This document shows positions 25,670 through 35,285 of a stretch of DNA of 64,000 nucleotides, in pieces. Position numbers and translations under genes: made by a program. The notes beneath the pieces are model-generated. The model ran no database searches and had not been told where the DNA came from. It saw nothing but the letters and a program-made list of their open reading frames with translations. Source of the DNA: Tessaracoccus flavus (GTDB taxonomy: Bacteria; Actinomycetota; Actinomycetes; Propionibacteriales; Propionibacteriaceae); contig NZ_CP019605.1 in assembly GCF_001997295.1 (NCBI RefSeq), positions 1,488,001-1,552,000 of the forward strand, written 5' to 3'. How positions within the stretch are numbered: position 1 is the stretch's first letter; every line of letters begins with the position of its first letter.

Positions 25670-28600
25670 CGGCCCGGATGGCCTGCCGGATCCGCTTGGC
25701 CGAGACGGGCACGGCCGTGCGCAGCTGCTGCGCGAAGAGGCTGACGCGGAACTCCTCGATGAGGAACGCGATCTCCTCCACGGCCGGCGCCAGCGGGCCG
25801 GGCGGTTGGGCGTCGACGAGGGCCGCGTACTCGTCCTCGACCTCGTCGATCTGCTCCTGGAGCTTCGCGTCACGGTCCGGGGCCGCGGCCGCCGCCTGGA
25901 GCCGCAGGGCGGCGGCCTGGGCGTAGCGCGGCAGGTGCCCGAACCACGGATCGGGTGTGGCTGAGATGAACCGGTTGAAGAAGAGGTTGTCGAGTTGGGT
26001 CGTCACGTCGCGGCGCACGGGGCTGTCCGCGGGGAAACCGGCGAGGAGCAGCCGCGCCTGGGTGAGCTGCGCCAGAGCCTTCGCCACGACGGCCACGACG
26101 TCGCGGGTGCGCCCCGGACATTCCTGACGCACGGCGAGCGCGACCTTCTCGTAGTCCGCCTGGCTCCTGACCTCGGCGAGAGGCCCCTGCTCGACGGCCA
26201 GCTGTTCGCCCGCCTTCAGCCAGGCGTCGGCGAGCAGTTCGGGAACGGTTGGGTAGGGCGAGTCCGCCAGCGAGAGCTTCTCCGTGCGGCCGAGGTGTCC
26301 CACCACCCACCGGGTCGGGTCGGGGTTGGTGAGCGTGAGCAGGCGGCGGACTCCGCGGCCGTGCGACAGATCCGCCTTCGCGGCGCCGTCGAACACCTGC
26401 AGCCCGACGGAGCCGCCCTCGTCGACGAGGGCCGGATACCCGACGACGCCCCGCCCCACGGTGGTCTGCCGCGGGATGTCGCCGAAGGTCCACGCCTTCT
26501 GGCCAGTCGCGGCGCGGTCCCCGGCCGAGCGGGTGAGCTTCGCCGCCACCTTGGGAGACAGTCGCTCGGCGAGCGCGTCGAGGTCGTCTCCGCGCGCCAC
26601 CTCACGGCCGTTGTCGACCACCAGGAACGTGGGACGCAGGTGGGAGTCGAGTGCGTCTCGCCGGAAGTCGGACGCCTCGACGACGGTGCCGGTGAGCGCG
26701 GTGAGCGCACGGGCCAGGGCGGTCGGGAAGTCTCCCTGACCTTCCTCGCCGCGGTCGTCGAGCCAGGCGAGGGCGCGGCCGGCGAAGTCGGGGGCGGGGA
26801 CGAAGCTGGTCCGCAGGGTTTTCGGCAGCGACCTGATGAGCCCGGTGGCCAGCTCCCGGCGCAGCCCGGGCACCTGCCAGCTGAACGTCGCTCCGTCGAG
26901 CTGTCCGAGGAGTTCCAGCCGCACGGTGACGGTCACGCCGTCGCTGCCTGCGCCCGGGTCGAAGACGTAGCGCAGCGGTAGCCTGTGCGCGCCAGTGGTC
27001 CAGGTGTCGGGGAAGTCGGAGCGCCGCAGCGCGGAGGCGTCGACCACGGCCCCGGACGGGGTGAGGAGCGGCCACTGCTCACGGGGCAGCGAGCGCAGCC
27101 ACTTGTCGAGCGTCGCCCCCGACACCACCTCCGGGGGGATCCGCTCGTCGTAGAACGCGTACAGGTCGTCGTCGGAGATGAGCAGGTCCGGCCGGCGCAT
27201 CCGGTCGGTCAGCTTGGCGGCGTCGGCGAGGACGGCCCGGTTCTTCACGACGAGATCGAGTCTGGTCTCCCACTCCCCCTCGACGAGGGCGGACCGGATG
27301 AAGATCTCGCGGGCCTCCTTGGGGTGGTCGGCCGCGTAGCTCGTTCGTCGGCCCGCCACGATCGGCACGCCGAAGAGGGTCAGCCGCTCGCTGGCGACGA
27401 CGGTGGCGCTCCGGGGCGAGAAGCTCGGCTCCGAGAGGGTGCGGGTCAGGACGTGCCCGGCCACCTGCTCCACCCACTCGGCCTTGATCTCGGCCACCGT
27501 GCGGGCCCACAGTCGCGAGGTCTCCACCAGCTCGAACGCCATCACGAGCGGCGGGGTGCGCTTCGCCAACGCCGACCCGGGCTGGATCGCGAACCTCGCG
27601 CCCCGGGCGCCCTGGTACTCGGTGAGCGGGCGTCGCTTGCCGGGCGCGGTCTTGCCCTTGTCGGGCTCCGCCAGCCCCACGTTGCTCAGCAACCCGCTGA
27701 GGATGGAGGTCAGCACGTCCGGCCAGTCGCCCCGGCCGCGCGTGTCGAGGTCGAGCTCCCGGCAGGCCTCCTTCAGCTGGGAGACGAGGTCCTCCCACTC
27801 CCGGAAGCGGACGAAGTTGAGGTACTCGGCCCGGCACATCTTGCGGAACGCATTGCCCGACAGCTCCCGACGGCGGCGGCGCAGATAGTTCCAGACGTTG
27901 AGCAGCGCCTCGAAGTCTCCACCCTCGAGCACCGGCTTGGCCGTCTCCTTGCGCGTGCCCGTGTGCGCGGTGTGTCGCTTCGGCTGGTCCGGCTCGGATG
28001 TCGGGGTGGCGGGCTCGACTCCCCAGAACCGCCGGTGCAGCTCGTCGGCCTGGGCCTGGAACTCGGAGGGGCGCTCGCGGATGTCGGGCACGGTGAGCCC
28101 GGCCACGAGCACGATGACGGTCTCCAGCGTTCGTCTGCGCGCGCCCTCGATCAGCATCCTGCCGAGCCGGGGGTCCACCGGCATCCGGGCTAGCATGCGG
28201 CCAGTCCGCGTCAGGCGCAGTTGGTCGTGGCGCTTGCGTGGGTGCACGGCTCCCAGCTCGGTCAGGACCCGCACGCCGTCGTTGATCTGCGACACCACCG
28301 GCGCTTCGACGAAGGGGAACTTCTCCACCTCGCCCAGCCCCGCCTGGGCCATGAGCAGGATGACGGTCGCGAGGTTGGTGCGGAGGATCTCCGGCTCCGA
28401 GTACAACGGACGCGACTCGAAGTCGTCCTCGCTGTAGAGGCGGATCGCCACCCCGGGCCCGATCCGGCCACAGCGCCCGGCGCGCTGGTTCGCCGACGCC
28501 TGGGAGATGGGTTCGATGGGCAGGCGCTGGACCTTCGTCCGCGCCGAGTAGCGGGAGATACGCGCCGTCCCGGCGTCGACGACGTACCGGATGCCCGGCA

Positions 28601-29435
28601 CGGTGATCGAGGTCTCCGCGACGTTGGTGGCCAGCACCACCCGCCTGGTCCCGTGCGGCTGGAAGACGCGCTGTTGTTCGGCCGCCGACAGCCGCGCGAA
28701 CAGCGGCAGCACCTCCAGCCCCGCACCCAACCCCTCCACGGCCTCGGCAGCGTCGCGGATCTCGCGTTCGCCGCTGAGGAAGACCAGGATGTCGCCGGTG
28801 GCCGATTCCGTCACGATCTCCTCGACGGCGGCGGCGATCCCGTCGATCTCGTCCTGCCCGTCGTCGAGGGGGCGGTAGCGGGTCTCCACGGGATAGGTCC
28901 GTCCGGAGACCTCGACGATCGGCGCACCGTCGAAGTGCTCGGAGAAGCGGGCTGTGTCGATGGTGGCCGACGTCACGACGACACGCAGATCCGGGCGTCG
29001 CGGCAGAAGCTGCTTGAGGTAGCCGAGCAGGAAGTCGATGTTGAGGCTGCGTTCGTGCGCCTCGTCGATGATGATCGTGTCGTAGCGGCTGAGGTTGCGG
29101 TCGTGGGTGAGCTCGGACAGCAGGATGCCATCGGTCATCACCTTGATGCGCGTGGCGGCGGTGACCTTCCTGGTGAAGCGCACCTGGTAGCCGACGAAGT
29201 CGCCCAGCTCGACGCCGACCTCCTGCGCGATCCGCTGCGCCACCGTGCGGGCGGCGATGCGGCGCGGCTGGGTGTGCGCCACCCGCTCCCGGCCCGCCAT
29301 GAGGCAGATCTTGGGCAGCTGGGTCGTCTTGCCCGATCCGGTCTCGCCGGCCACCACGACCACCTGGTGGTCCCGGATGAGCCCCGCGATGCGCTCAGCC
29401 TCAGCGGCGATCGGCAGCGAGGGGTCGATCCTCAT
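25659..29435 (-). CDS. hrpA: ATP-dependent RNA helicase HrpA (DEAH box)
   Basis: The 1,258-residue protein shows Walker A GETGSGKTTQLPKI (about residues 32-45), DEAHERSLN, NVAETSITVPG and QRAGRCGR. The HA2/OB region follows, and then the long C-terminal domain that distinguishes HrpA from HrpB (family length about 1,300). HrpA helicases act in mRNA processing and ribosome quality control. I chose ATG 29435, which overlaps the upstream universal stress protein stop by 4 bases, rather than the slightly longer frame to 29459. It is last in an operon with USP and PNPOx-like genes and overlaps tesB at its 3' end. Confidence 0.95.
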   Translation of the reverse strand: MRIDPSLPIAAEAERIAGLIRDHQVVVVAGETGSGKTTQLPKICLMAGRERVAHTQPRRIAARTVAQRIAQEVGVELGDFVGYQVRFTRKVTAATRIKVMTDGILLSELTHDRNLSRYDTIIIDEAHERSLNIDFLLGYLKQLLPRRPDLRVVVTSATIDTARFSEHFDGAPIVEVSGRTYPVETRYRPLDDGQDEIDGIAAAVEEIVTESATGDILVFLSGEREIRDAAEAVEGLGAGLEVLPLFARLSAAEQQRVFQPHGTRRVVLATNVAETSITVPGIRYVVDAGTARISRYSARTKVQRLPIEPISQASANQRAGRCGRIGPGVAIRLYSEDDFESRPLYSEPEILRTNLATVILLMAQAGLGEVEKFPFVEAPVVSQINDGVRVLTELGAVHPRKRHDQLRLTRTGRMLARMPVDPRLGRMLIEGARRRTLETVIVLVAGLTVPDIRERPSEFQAQADELHRRFWGVEPATPTSEPDQPKRHTAHTGTRKETAKPVLEGGDFEALLNVWNYLRRRRRELSGNAFRKMCRAEYLNFVRFREWEDLVSQLKEACRELDLDTRGRGDWPDVLTSILSGLLSNVGLAEPDKGKTAPGKRRPLTEYQGARGARFAIQPGSALAKRTPPLVMAFELVETSRLWARTVAEIKAEWVEQVAGHVLTRTLSEPSFSPRSATVVASERLTLFGVPIVAGRRTSYAADHPKEAREIFIRSALVEGEWETRLDLVVKNRAVLADAAKLTDRMRRPDLLISDDDLYAFYDERIPPEVVSGATLDKWLRSLPREQWPLLTPSGAVVDASALRRSDFPDTWTTGAHRLPLRYVFDPGAGSDGVTVTVRLELLGQLDGATFSWQVPGLRRELATGLIRSLPKTLRTSFVPAPDFAGRALAWLDDRGEEGQGDFPTALARALTALTGTVVEASDFRRDALDSHLRPTFLVVDNGREVARGDDLDALAERLSPKVAAKLTRSAGDRAATGQKAWTFGDIPRQTTVGRGVVGYPALVDEGGSVGLQVFDGAAKADLSHGRGVRRLLTLTNPDPTRWVVGHLGRTEKLSLADSPYPTVPELLADAWLKAGEQLAVEQGPLAEVRSQADYEKVALAVRQECPGRTRDVVAVVAKALAQLTQARLLLAGFPADSPVRRDVTTQLDNLFFNRFISATPDPWFGHLPRYAQAAALRLQAAAAAPDRDAKLQEQIDEVEDEYAALVDAQPPGPLAPAVEEIAFLIEEFRVSLFAQQLRTAVPVSAKRIRQAIRAVSR

Positions 29436-30307
29436 CCGCGGGTGATGAACAGCGGACACTCGGCGTGTGCCATCAGCCCCCGCATGAGCCCGCCGAGGTT
29501 GAAGCCCGGGATGCCCGACTCACCGACACCGACGACCAGGAGGTCGTAGCCGGCGCTGCGCGAGACGAGCTCGTTGATGGGGCTGTCCACGGTGACGAAG
29601 ACCTCGTAGGGCACGCCGGGGTGACGTTCCGAGACGGCCGCGGCGATCGCCTCGATGCCGCCCTTGGCGAAGCGCACCTGCTCGTCGAGCTGGGTGGGAG
29701 AGAGTTTCCGCGCGAAGATGCCCACCGGGGGCTGGACCGCGTGCACGATCTCCAGACGCCCGCCCAGGCGCTCGGCCTGCCGGAATCCCTCTTCGAGCGT
29801 GATCTCTGCACCGGGGTCGGTCTGCAACCCGACGCCCACAACGCCCTTGTCCCCCACCCGGTCGGGGTGGGCGGCCGCCGAGATAACGACCACGGGGCAG
29901 GACGCGTTGGCGACCACGGCAACCGAGGTGGAGCCCACGAACATGCGCTCCAGGCCGGAGGCAGCCCGACGCCCCACGACGATGAGGTCCGCCACCTCGC
30001 TGAGTCGCGCCATGACCCCGCCGGGTGAACCCATGACGACCTCGGTCTTCAGCCGGTGGTCGGGCAGCCCGCTCTCGAGGGCAACCGCTTTCGCCTCTTC
30101 GTTGGCGCTGATGCCGGCCGACTGGAGCACCTCGGGGTCGTAGACCACGCCCCAGGCGCCGGCCATGAGGGTGTCGTCGACGGCGTTGACGAGCAGCAGG
30201 TCCGCGTCGATGAGTTGGGCTGCCCCGGCGCCGAACCGGACGGCGCGAAGCCCGTCTTCGCTTCCATCGACTCCGACGACGATCAGCGGTGTGGTGCGCT
30301 CCTGCAC
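29432..30307 (-). CDS. tandem-domain universal stress protein
   Basis: The 291-residue protein has two UspA domains. The first (residues about 7-145) keeps the ATP-binding signature G-x2-G-x9-G-[ST], seen as MGSPGGV and GRRAASGLERMFVGST. The second (about 155-290) has GVGESGIPGFNLGG and is less canonical. Such tandem USPs respond to starvation and hypoxia in actinobacteria. GTG 30307 was chosen because AAGGAG lies seven bases upstream and the Usp fold starts right after; the longer frame is low-complexity. The gene overlaps hrpA and follows the PNPOx-like gene by 10 bases. Confidence 0.9.
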   Translation of the reverse strand: MQERTTPLIVVGVDGSEDGLRAVRFGAGAAQLIDADLLLVNAVDDTLMAGAWGVVYDPEVLQSAGISANEEAKAVALESGLPDHRLKTEVVMGSPGGVMARLSEVADLIVVGRRAASGLERMFVGSTSVAVVANASCPVVVISAAAHPDRVGDKGVVGVGLQTDPGAEITLEEGFRQAERLGGRLEIVHAVQPPVGIFARKLSPTQLDEQVRFAKGGIEAIAAAVSERHPGVPYEVFVTVDSPINELVSRSAGYDLLVVGVGESGIPGFNLGGLMRGLMAHAECPLFITRG

Positions 30308-30317
30308 GGTGAGCTCC

Positions 30318-30719
30318 TTAACTCTTCTTGTTCCCGGACACGACTCGGCCGTCGATGGCGGCGGGCGAGACGGAGACGCCGACGGTGACCCCGTCACCGA
30401 GCCAGCTCACGCTGCTCGCCTCGCCGCCCGCGGGGCCGCTGCGACCCTGGACCAGCACGGACCAGCCGATCGCGGATTCGCCGTCGATCTCGTCGACCTG
30501 GAAGCTCACTTCCGCCCCGTCCGCCAGCGCCGCCAGGCCGGACCCTTCCACCGTGTGGAAGACGATGGTGCGGCCGACGAGTTGGAAATTGACGGGCACG
30601 ATGACGATGCCAGCGGGGCCCCGCCACGCGATGCGGCCCACTTCGGCCTCGCTCAGGAGCGCCCAGCACTCTTCGACGTCGAGCCGGGAGAAATAGCTCA
30701 CCTGATCCGGGTCACTCAT
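30318..30719 (-). CDS. pyridoxamine 5'-phosphate oxidase-family protein
   Basis: The 133-residue protein begins with the segment LDVEECWALLSEAEVGRIAWRG and contains PVNFQLVGRTIVFHT, both typical of the small split-barrel PNPOx-like family that binds FMN, haem or F420. True vitamin B6 activity is unlikely. I prefer ATG 30719: a TAGAGT hexamer (30727-30732) ends seven bases upstream, so the mRNA may be leaderless and no SD is needed. GTG 30728 is the alternative. It is adjacent to a universal stress gene, a pairing common in dormancy-type regulons. Confidence 0.82.
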   Translation of the reverse strand: MSDPDQVSYFSRLDVEECWALLSEAEVGRIAWRGPAGIVIVPVNFQLVGRTIVFHTVEGSGLAALADGAEVSFQVDEIDGESAIGWSVLVQGRSGPAGGEASSVSWLGDGVTVGVSVSPAAIDGRVVSGNKKS

Positions 30720-30724
30720 GGCAA

Positions 30725-31624
30725 TCACTCTAGTGGTCCGGGGCCGAACGTGGTGCGCCCCCCGAGCTTGGTGGCCAACTCGTCATCGATTCCGTCGGCG
30801 ATCTTGCTGAGGGCGGCGAGCGCCTGATGCAGGTGGGCCGGGACGAAGGGCTGCGTCGGCACTGACAGCTGGACGAACACGCGATCGCGGTGCAGGGCGA
30901 ACCGGCCGTACCGGGACTCGACGTTGAGATCGTTCAGCACCTCGCAGGCGCGGGAGCGGCCGACGACGTCGTGCACGAGCGGAGAAAACAGCACCAGCTC
31001 CGCCGCGTCCGGGGTCGAGCGGCACAGGACCATGGTGGATCCGACCCGGATGGCGACGTCGCCCTGGATCGTGCGCAGCGGGGGGTGGCCGAAGGCGCGC
31101 CGCAGTTCGTCGTCGACGAGCTGGTCGAGCTCCTTGCGGTTGCCCGGCATCACCGCCTTCTCCTTGCGGCTCAGCTTGCGCGGGGTGAGCGGCACCCACG
31201 GCGCGTGCCCCTGGAGGATCTCCGAGAGCTGGTCCGGCTCGAGGAACACCGGGTGGACCACCCCGAACACCGTCGACAGGGTCCTGGTGGCCAGCTCGGC
31301 AAGCGCCGCGACGGCCTCCTGATCCGCCTCGGCGTGAAAGGTGGTGTCGTCGTCCCTGGTCCAGCCGAGCTCTGCCAGGAGGCGGGCCTCCTCCGGGGTC
31401 GGGAGCCCGGCCGCAGACCCGGTGACGAACGCGCGCACCGACGCACCCTCCCCCATCGAGAAGCGGATGCCGGGCCGCGGCTCGACCCCCGCGGGCGCGT
31501 CCACCGAGATGGTGAGGTCGGCGCTCGAGTCCATGACGGACAGCACTTCGTCCAGACGGAGGGTGAACTCGTCCCACGCGCCGCGCTGTGTGGCGTCGAA
31601 GTCGAAGTGGGCGTAGTCGGTCAT
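30725..31624 (-). CDS. YbjN-domain (type III chaperone-like) protein
   Basis: The 299-residue protein has an N-terminal TY-Chap-like half and a C-terminal YbjN/T3SS-chaperone-like half (RDRVFVQLSVPTQPFVP and following helix, about residues 240-290). Actinobacterial members are conserved but uncharacterised and are predicted peptide-binding chaperones. ATG 31624 has a strong GAGGAGGTG directly upstream; the frame continues far upstream, but that part is antisense to the AEC transporter. The gene is divergent from the AEC transporter across 48 bases. Confidence 0.82.
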   Translation of the reverse strand: MTDYAHFDFDATQRGAWDEFTLRLDEVLSVMDSSADLTISVDAPAGVEPRPGIRFSMGEGASVRAFVTGSAAGLPTPEEARLLAELGWTRDDDTTFHAEADQEAVAALAELATRTLSTVFGVVHPVFLEPDQLSEILQGHAPWVPLTPRKLSRKEKAVMPGNRKELDQLVDDELRRAFGHPPLRTIQGDVAIRVGSTMVLCRSTPDAAELVLFSPLVHDVVGRSRACEVLNDLNVESRYGRFALHRDRVFVQLSVPTQPFVPAHLHQALAALSKIADGIDDELATKLGGRTTFGPGPLE

Positions 31625-31637
31625 GGTCACCTCCTCG

Positions 31638-31665
31638 TTCAACCTAGCAAAGGCGGCCATAAGCT
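31638..31665 (+). promoter_or_regulatory. predicted promoter of the AEC transporter gene
   Basis: TTCAAC (31638-31643), 16 bases, TAAGCT (31660-31665). Seven bases separate the -10 from ATG 31673, so a leaderless transcript is predicted. The -35 is only a partial match. Confidence 0.4.
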
Positions 31666-31672
31666 GAAGCGT

Positions 31673-32578
31673 ATGTGGGCGGTGGTCGAGGGTTTCAGCA
31701 CAATTGCTGCCGTCGTCGCCGTCGGCTACCTTCTCGCCCGGGCCGGGATCACCGGTAGACCGGGGCAGCGGGCACTGGGAGACATCGCCTTCTACGTGGC
31801 CCAACCCGCGCTGGTTCTCCGCGCCGTGTCGGAGGCGGAGCTGGGCGTCCTGTTCGGTTGGCACGTCGTCGCCTTCGGGCTGGCCTGCATCGTCACCGGC
31901 CTCTCTTTCGCCGCAATCCGCCGCCGCCAGGGAGCGACGCGAGCGGAGGCGACGATTGGCTACCTGGCCACCAGTTACGTCAACGCCGCGAACCTCGGCC
32001 TCCCGATCGCGGCCTTCGTCCTGGGCGACGCCGCGTGGGCGGCCCCGGCCATGCTGCTGCAGGTCCTCGTCCTGCAGCCGAGCGCCATCGCGTCCCTCGA
32101 GGCGTCGACGGCGGGGCCCCGGCGGTCCGTGCTGCGGACGTTCGTCACCCACCCGATGGTGCTGGGCGGTGTCCTCGGGCTCGCGCTCAACCTGTCCGGC
32201 TGGCAGCCGCCGTCGCTCGTCTGGGGACCGCTGGCACTCATCGCCGACCTCGCCATCCCCGCAATGCTGCTCGCGTTCGGACTGTCCCTGCACTCCAACC
32301 CGTTGCCGAGGCTGCATCGGATGCCGCGCTCGACCCAGGCCGCCATCGCCACGAAGGCCGTCGTCGTGCCTGCCGTCGCGTTGGCGACCGGCCTCGCGCT
32401 GGGGCTGACGTCCGACCAACTGCGGGCGGCGGTGGTGCTGGCGGCCCTCCCCACCGCCCAGGTGGTCTTCGTCCACGCGCTGCGCTACCGCGTCGGGCTG
32501 GGAATGGTACAGGCGACGACCGTGTGGTCGACGCTGCTCAGCGTCCCGGTGATCCTCGCCGCGGGGACGCTCCTGTGA
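31673..32578 (+). CDS. AEC family transporter (auxin efflux carrier-like permease)
   Basis: The 301-residue membrane protein has about nine or ten hydrophobic helices and the AEC family signature around SYVNAANLGLPIAAFVLG (about residues 99-116). Bacterial members export or exchange small organic acids such as malate or malonate; the substrate cannot be told from sequence. ATG 31673 (MWAVVEGF) sits seven bases after a TAAGCT -10 and lacks a good SD. It is followed after 35 bases by the VTT-domain gene on the same strand. Confidence 0.88.
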   Translation: MWAVVEGFSTIAAVVAVGYLLARAGITGRPGQRALGDIAFYVAQPALVLRAVSEAELGVLFGWHVVAFGLACIVTGLSFAAIRRRQGATRAEATIGYLATSYVNAANLGLPIAAFVLGDAAWAAPAMLLQVLVLQPSAIASLEASTAGPRRSVLRTFVTHPMVLGGVLGLALNLSGWQPPSLVWGPLALIADLAIPAMLLAFGLSLHSNPLPRLHRMPRSTQAAIATKAVVVPAVALATGLALGLTSDQLRAAVVLAALPTAQVVFVHALRYRVGLGMVQATTVWSTLLSVPVILAAGTLL

Positions 32579-32613
32579 AGCCCCCTTTTTCCGGCAGCAG
32601 TTAGACTGGCCGC

Positions 32614-33099
32614 GTGTTTGACCCGACCTCCTGGGAGGCCCCCTACGCCGTAGTGGTCATCGCCCTGTTCTTCATCGTCATGGCCCGCGCGAACGCCACC
32701 TACTGGCTCGGACGGGGCATCACCCGGGGTGCGGAGCGCACCCGGGTCCGGAGGTTGCTGGAATCGCGCCACTACGCGACGGCGACCCGGTGGCTCAACC
32801 GCTGGGGCCCGCCAGCCGTGTCGGTGTCCTTCCTGACGATCGGCATCCAGACAATGGTCAATCTCGCGGCAGGCGTCACCCGGATGCCTCTTCGCCGCTA
32901 CCTGCCGGCTGTGACCGTTGGCTGCATCATGTGGGCCTTCATCTACGCGACGATCGGCTTCGCCGGCTTCGTCGGCATCCAGCGCCTCTGGGCGACCTCC
33001 CCCGCCACGGTGCTCGTGCTGGGGGCGGTGCTGGTGGCGGGCGTCACCTGGTCGGTGCTGCGTCGCGAGCAGGCGACACCCGCCTCGTCGAACAACTAG
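32614..33099 (+). CDS. VTT-domain (DedA-like) membrane protein
   Basis: The 161-residue protein has a first transmembrane helix (residues about 11-24), then a cytoplasmic stretch. The VTT/SNARE-associated core follows, with re-entrant-type helices ([23 protein letters not shown]), and two more helices close the protein. DedA-family proteins are lipid flippases or membrane-homeostasis factors. This is a short member. GTG 32614 is preceded by TAGACT (32602-32607) at six bases, a leaderless layout. Its TAG stop shares CTAG with the convergent ilvD stop. Confidence 0.82.
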   Translation: MFDPTSWEAPYAVVVIALFFIVMARANATYWLGRGITRGAERTRVRRLLESRHYATATRWLNRWGPPAVSVSFLTIGIQTMVNLAAGVTRMPLRRYLPAVTVGCIMWAFIYATIGFAGFVGIQRLWATSPATVLVLGAVLVAGVTWSVLRREQATPASSNN

Positions 33100-34937
33100 T
33101 CGAACTTGCGCGCGGCTCCCTTGTCGGCGGACTGTGCCAGCGAGCCGTAGATCTTCAGCGCCGTCGAGACCGTGCGGTCGCGGTTCTTCGGCTTCCAGCC
33201 CTCGGCGTCGCGGGCCACACGACGCTCGGCCAGCGTTGCGTCGTCCACCTCGAGGCGAAGGGCACGCTCGGGGATGGAGATGTAGATCGTGTCGCCGGTC
33301 TCCACCAGACCGATGGCGCCGCCCGAGGCCGCCTCCGGGGAGACGTGGCCGATGGAGAGCCCTGACGAGCCGCCCGAGAAGCGCCCGTCGGTGATGAGCG
33401 CGCACTCCGGCCCGAGGCCGAGCGCCTTGAGGTAGCTCGTCGGGTACAGCATCTCCTGCATGCCGGGGCCGCCCTTGGGCCCCTCGTAGCGGACGATGAC
33501 GACGTCGCCGGGCTGGATCGTCTTGCCGAGGATGGCCTCGACGGCCTCGTCCTGGGATTCGGTGACCACGGCGCGCCCGGTGAAGGTCCACTGGCTCTCC
33601 GGCACGCCGGCGGTCTTGACGATGGCGCCGTCGGGCGCGAGGTTGCCGGTCAGCACCGCCAGCCCGCCGTCCTGGGTGTACGGGTGCTCCGTGGACCGGA
33701 TGCAGCCGCCCTCGGCGTCCGTGTCGAGGCTCTCCCAACGGTTCGTGGATGAGAACGCCTCGGTGGTGCGCACGCCCCCGGGCGCGGCGTGGAACAGTTC
33801 GATGGCTTCGGCGGTGGCCTTGCCGCCCCGGATATCCCAGCGGTCGAGCCACTCCTGGAGCGACGGCGCGTGCACGGACCGGACGCTGTCGTCGAGCTTG
33901 CCACCGCGGTGGAGCTCGCCGAGAATGGCCGGGATGCCGCCGGCCCGATGCACGTCCTCCATGTAGTAGCGGTCCGAGTTCGGCGCGACCTTGGCCAGGC
34001 ACGGGGTCACGCGGGAGATCGCGTCGATGTCGTCGAGAGTGAAGTCGACCCCGGCCTCCTGCGCCGCCGCCAGCAGGTGCAGGACGGTGTTCGTCGACCC
34101 GCCCATCGCCACGTCGAGCCTCATGGCGTTGGAGAACGCGGCCTTGTTGACGATCGACAGGGGCAGGACCGATTCGTCGTCGCCGTCGTAATAGGCACGG
34201 CACAGGTCGACGACGAGGCGCCCAGCGGCCTGGAACAGTTCCTTGCGCGCGGATGCGGTGGCGAGCGTCGAACCGTTGCCCGGCAGCGCCAGCCCGACGG
34301 CCTCGAGGAGGCAGTTCATCGAGTTGGCCGTGAACATCCCCGAACAGGAGCCGCACGTCGGGCAGGCGTTGGCCTCGATCCGGCCGAGCTCGGCGTCGGA
34401 GACGTTGGGGTCCACAGCGGCGACCATCGCGTCAACAAGGTCGAGCGAGGTCTCGACCGTGCCACCGTCCTTGACGATCGCCTTGCCAGCCTCCATCGGG
34501 CCGCCGGACACGAACACCGTCGGAACGTTCAGCCGCAGCGCGGCGAGGAACATGCCGGGGGTGATCTTGTCGCAGTTCGAGATGCACACCAGCGCGTCGG
34601 CGCAGTGGGCGTTGACCATGTACTCGACGGAGTCGGCGATGAGCTCGCGGCTCGGCAGCGAGTACAGCATCCCGCCATGGCCCATCGCGATGCCGTCGTC
34701 GACCGCGATCGTGTTGAACTCGCGCCCGACGCCCCCGGCCTCGGCGATGGACTCGGACACCAGTTTGCCCATGTCGCGCAGATGCACGTGGCCCGGCACG
34801 AACTGGGTGAACGAGTTCGCCACCGCAACGATGGGTTTGCCCCAGTCGTTGTCGGTGATGCCGGTGGCGCGCCACAGGGCGCGGGCGCCGGCCATGTTGC
34901 GGCCGTGGGTGGTCGTGCGTGATCGCAGTGCAGGCAT
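33096..34937 (-). CDS. ilvD: dihydroxy-acid dehydratase (IlvD)
   Basis: The 613-residue enzyme removes water from dihydroxyisovalerate and dihydroxymethylvalerate in valine and isoleucine synthesis. It has the iron-sulfur and metal ligands CDKITPGM (about residue 122) and [18 protein letters not shown] (about residues 193-210), plus the C-terminal [20 protein letters not shown]. Length is typical of the long (E. coli-type) IlvD. No other branched-chain gene is nearby. The ATG at 34937 lacks a strong SD. Confidence 0.96.
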   Translation of the reverse strand: MPALRSRTTTHGRNMAGARALWRATGITDNDWGKPIVAVANSFTQFVPGHVHLRDMGKLVSESIAEAGGVGREFNTIAVDDGIAMGHGGMLYSLPSRELIADSVEYMVNAHCADALVCISNCDKITPGMFLAALRLNVPTVFVSGGPMEAGKAIVKDGGTVETSLDLVDAMVAAVDPNVSDAELGRIEANACPTCGSCSGMFTANSMNCLLEAVGLALPGNGSTLATASARKELFQAAGRLVVDLCRAYYDGDDESVLPLSIVNKAAFSNAMRLDVAMGGSTNTVLHLLAAAQEAGVDFTLDDIDAISRVTPCLAKVAPNSDRYYMEDVHRAGGIPAILGELHRGGKLDDSVRSVHAPSLQEWLDRWDIRGGKATAEAIELFHAAPGGVRTTEAFSSTNRWESLDTDAEGGCIRSTEHPYTQDGGLAVLTGNLAPDGAIVKTAGVPESQWTFTGRAVVTESQDEAVEAILGKTIQPGDVVIVRYEGPKGGPGMQEMLYPTSYLKALGLGPECALITDGRFSGGSSGLSIGHVSPEAASGGAIGLVETGDTIYISIPERALRLEVDDATLAERRVARDAEGWKPKNRDRTVSTALKIYGSLAQSADKGAARKFD

Positions 34938-34955
34938 GCTGGCCAGACTACCTGC

Positions 34956-35285
34956 TCAGGCGAGGTCGACCCATTGTGACTGCGCGGGGGCGAGATCGAA
35001 CTGGAGCTCGCGCACCTCCCCCTCGCTCACGAGTCCGGCGGCGCGTCCGCGGACGGTGGTGGTGACCGGCTCGGTCGTCGTGTTCATGACGAACGCCTTC
35101 CCTGCCTCCGGGAAGACGGCGACCTCGACGGCGGGGTTGCTGGAGTTCCAGTGACCGTCGAAGCCCTCCTCGCGGCCCGCGGCCCAGTAGATGGCGCGGT
35201 GCAGGAGCCGCGCGTTGTCGGCGGAGTACGGCAGCCCGGCGATGTAGAGCGCCACTTCGCTCGATCCGACCGAGCGAATGCTCAC
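34956..35285 (-). pseudogene. remnant of GH112 galacto-N-biose/lacto-N-biose phosphorylase (C-terminal fragment)
   Basis: The 109-residue frame reads like the last tenth or so of a GH112 phosphorylase: YIAGLPYSADNARLLHRAI, YWAAGREEG, SSNPAVEVAVFPEAGKAF, MNTTTEPVTTT and an all-beta tail. Full-length members are about 720-790 residues, and the catalytic barrel is absent. The GTG start overlaps the rhodanese stop (GTGA), so the fragment may still be translated, but it can have no phosphorylase activity. I call it a decay scar, with the upstream part replaced by the rhodanese gene. The family match is from memory of GH112 C termini. Confidence 0.7.
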
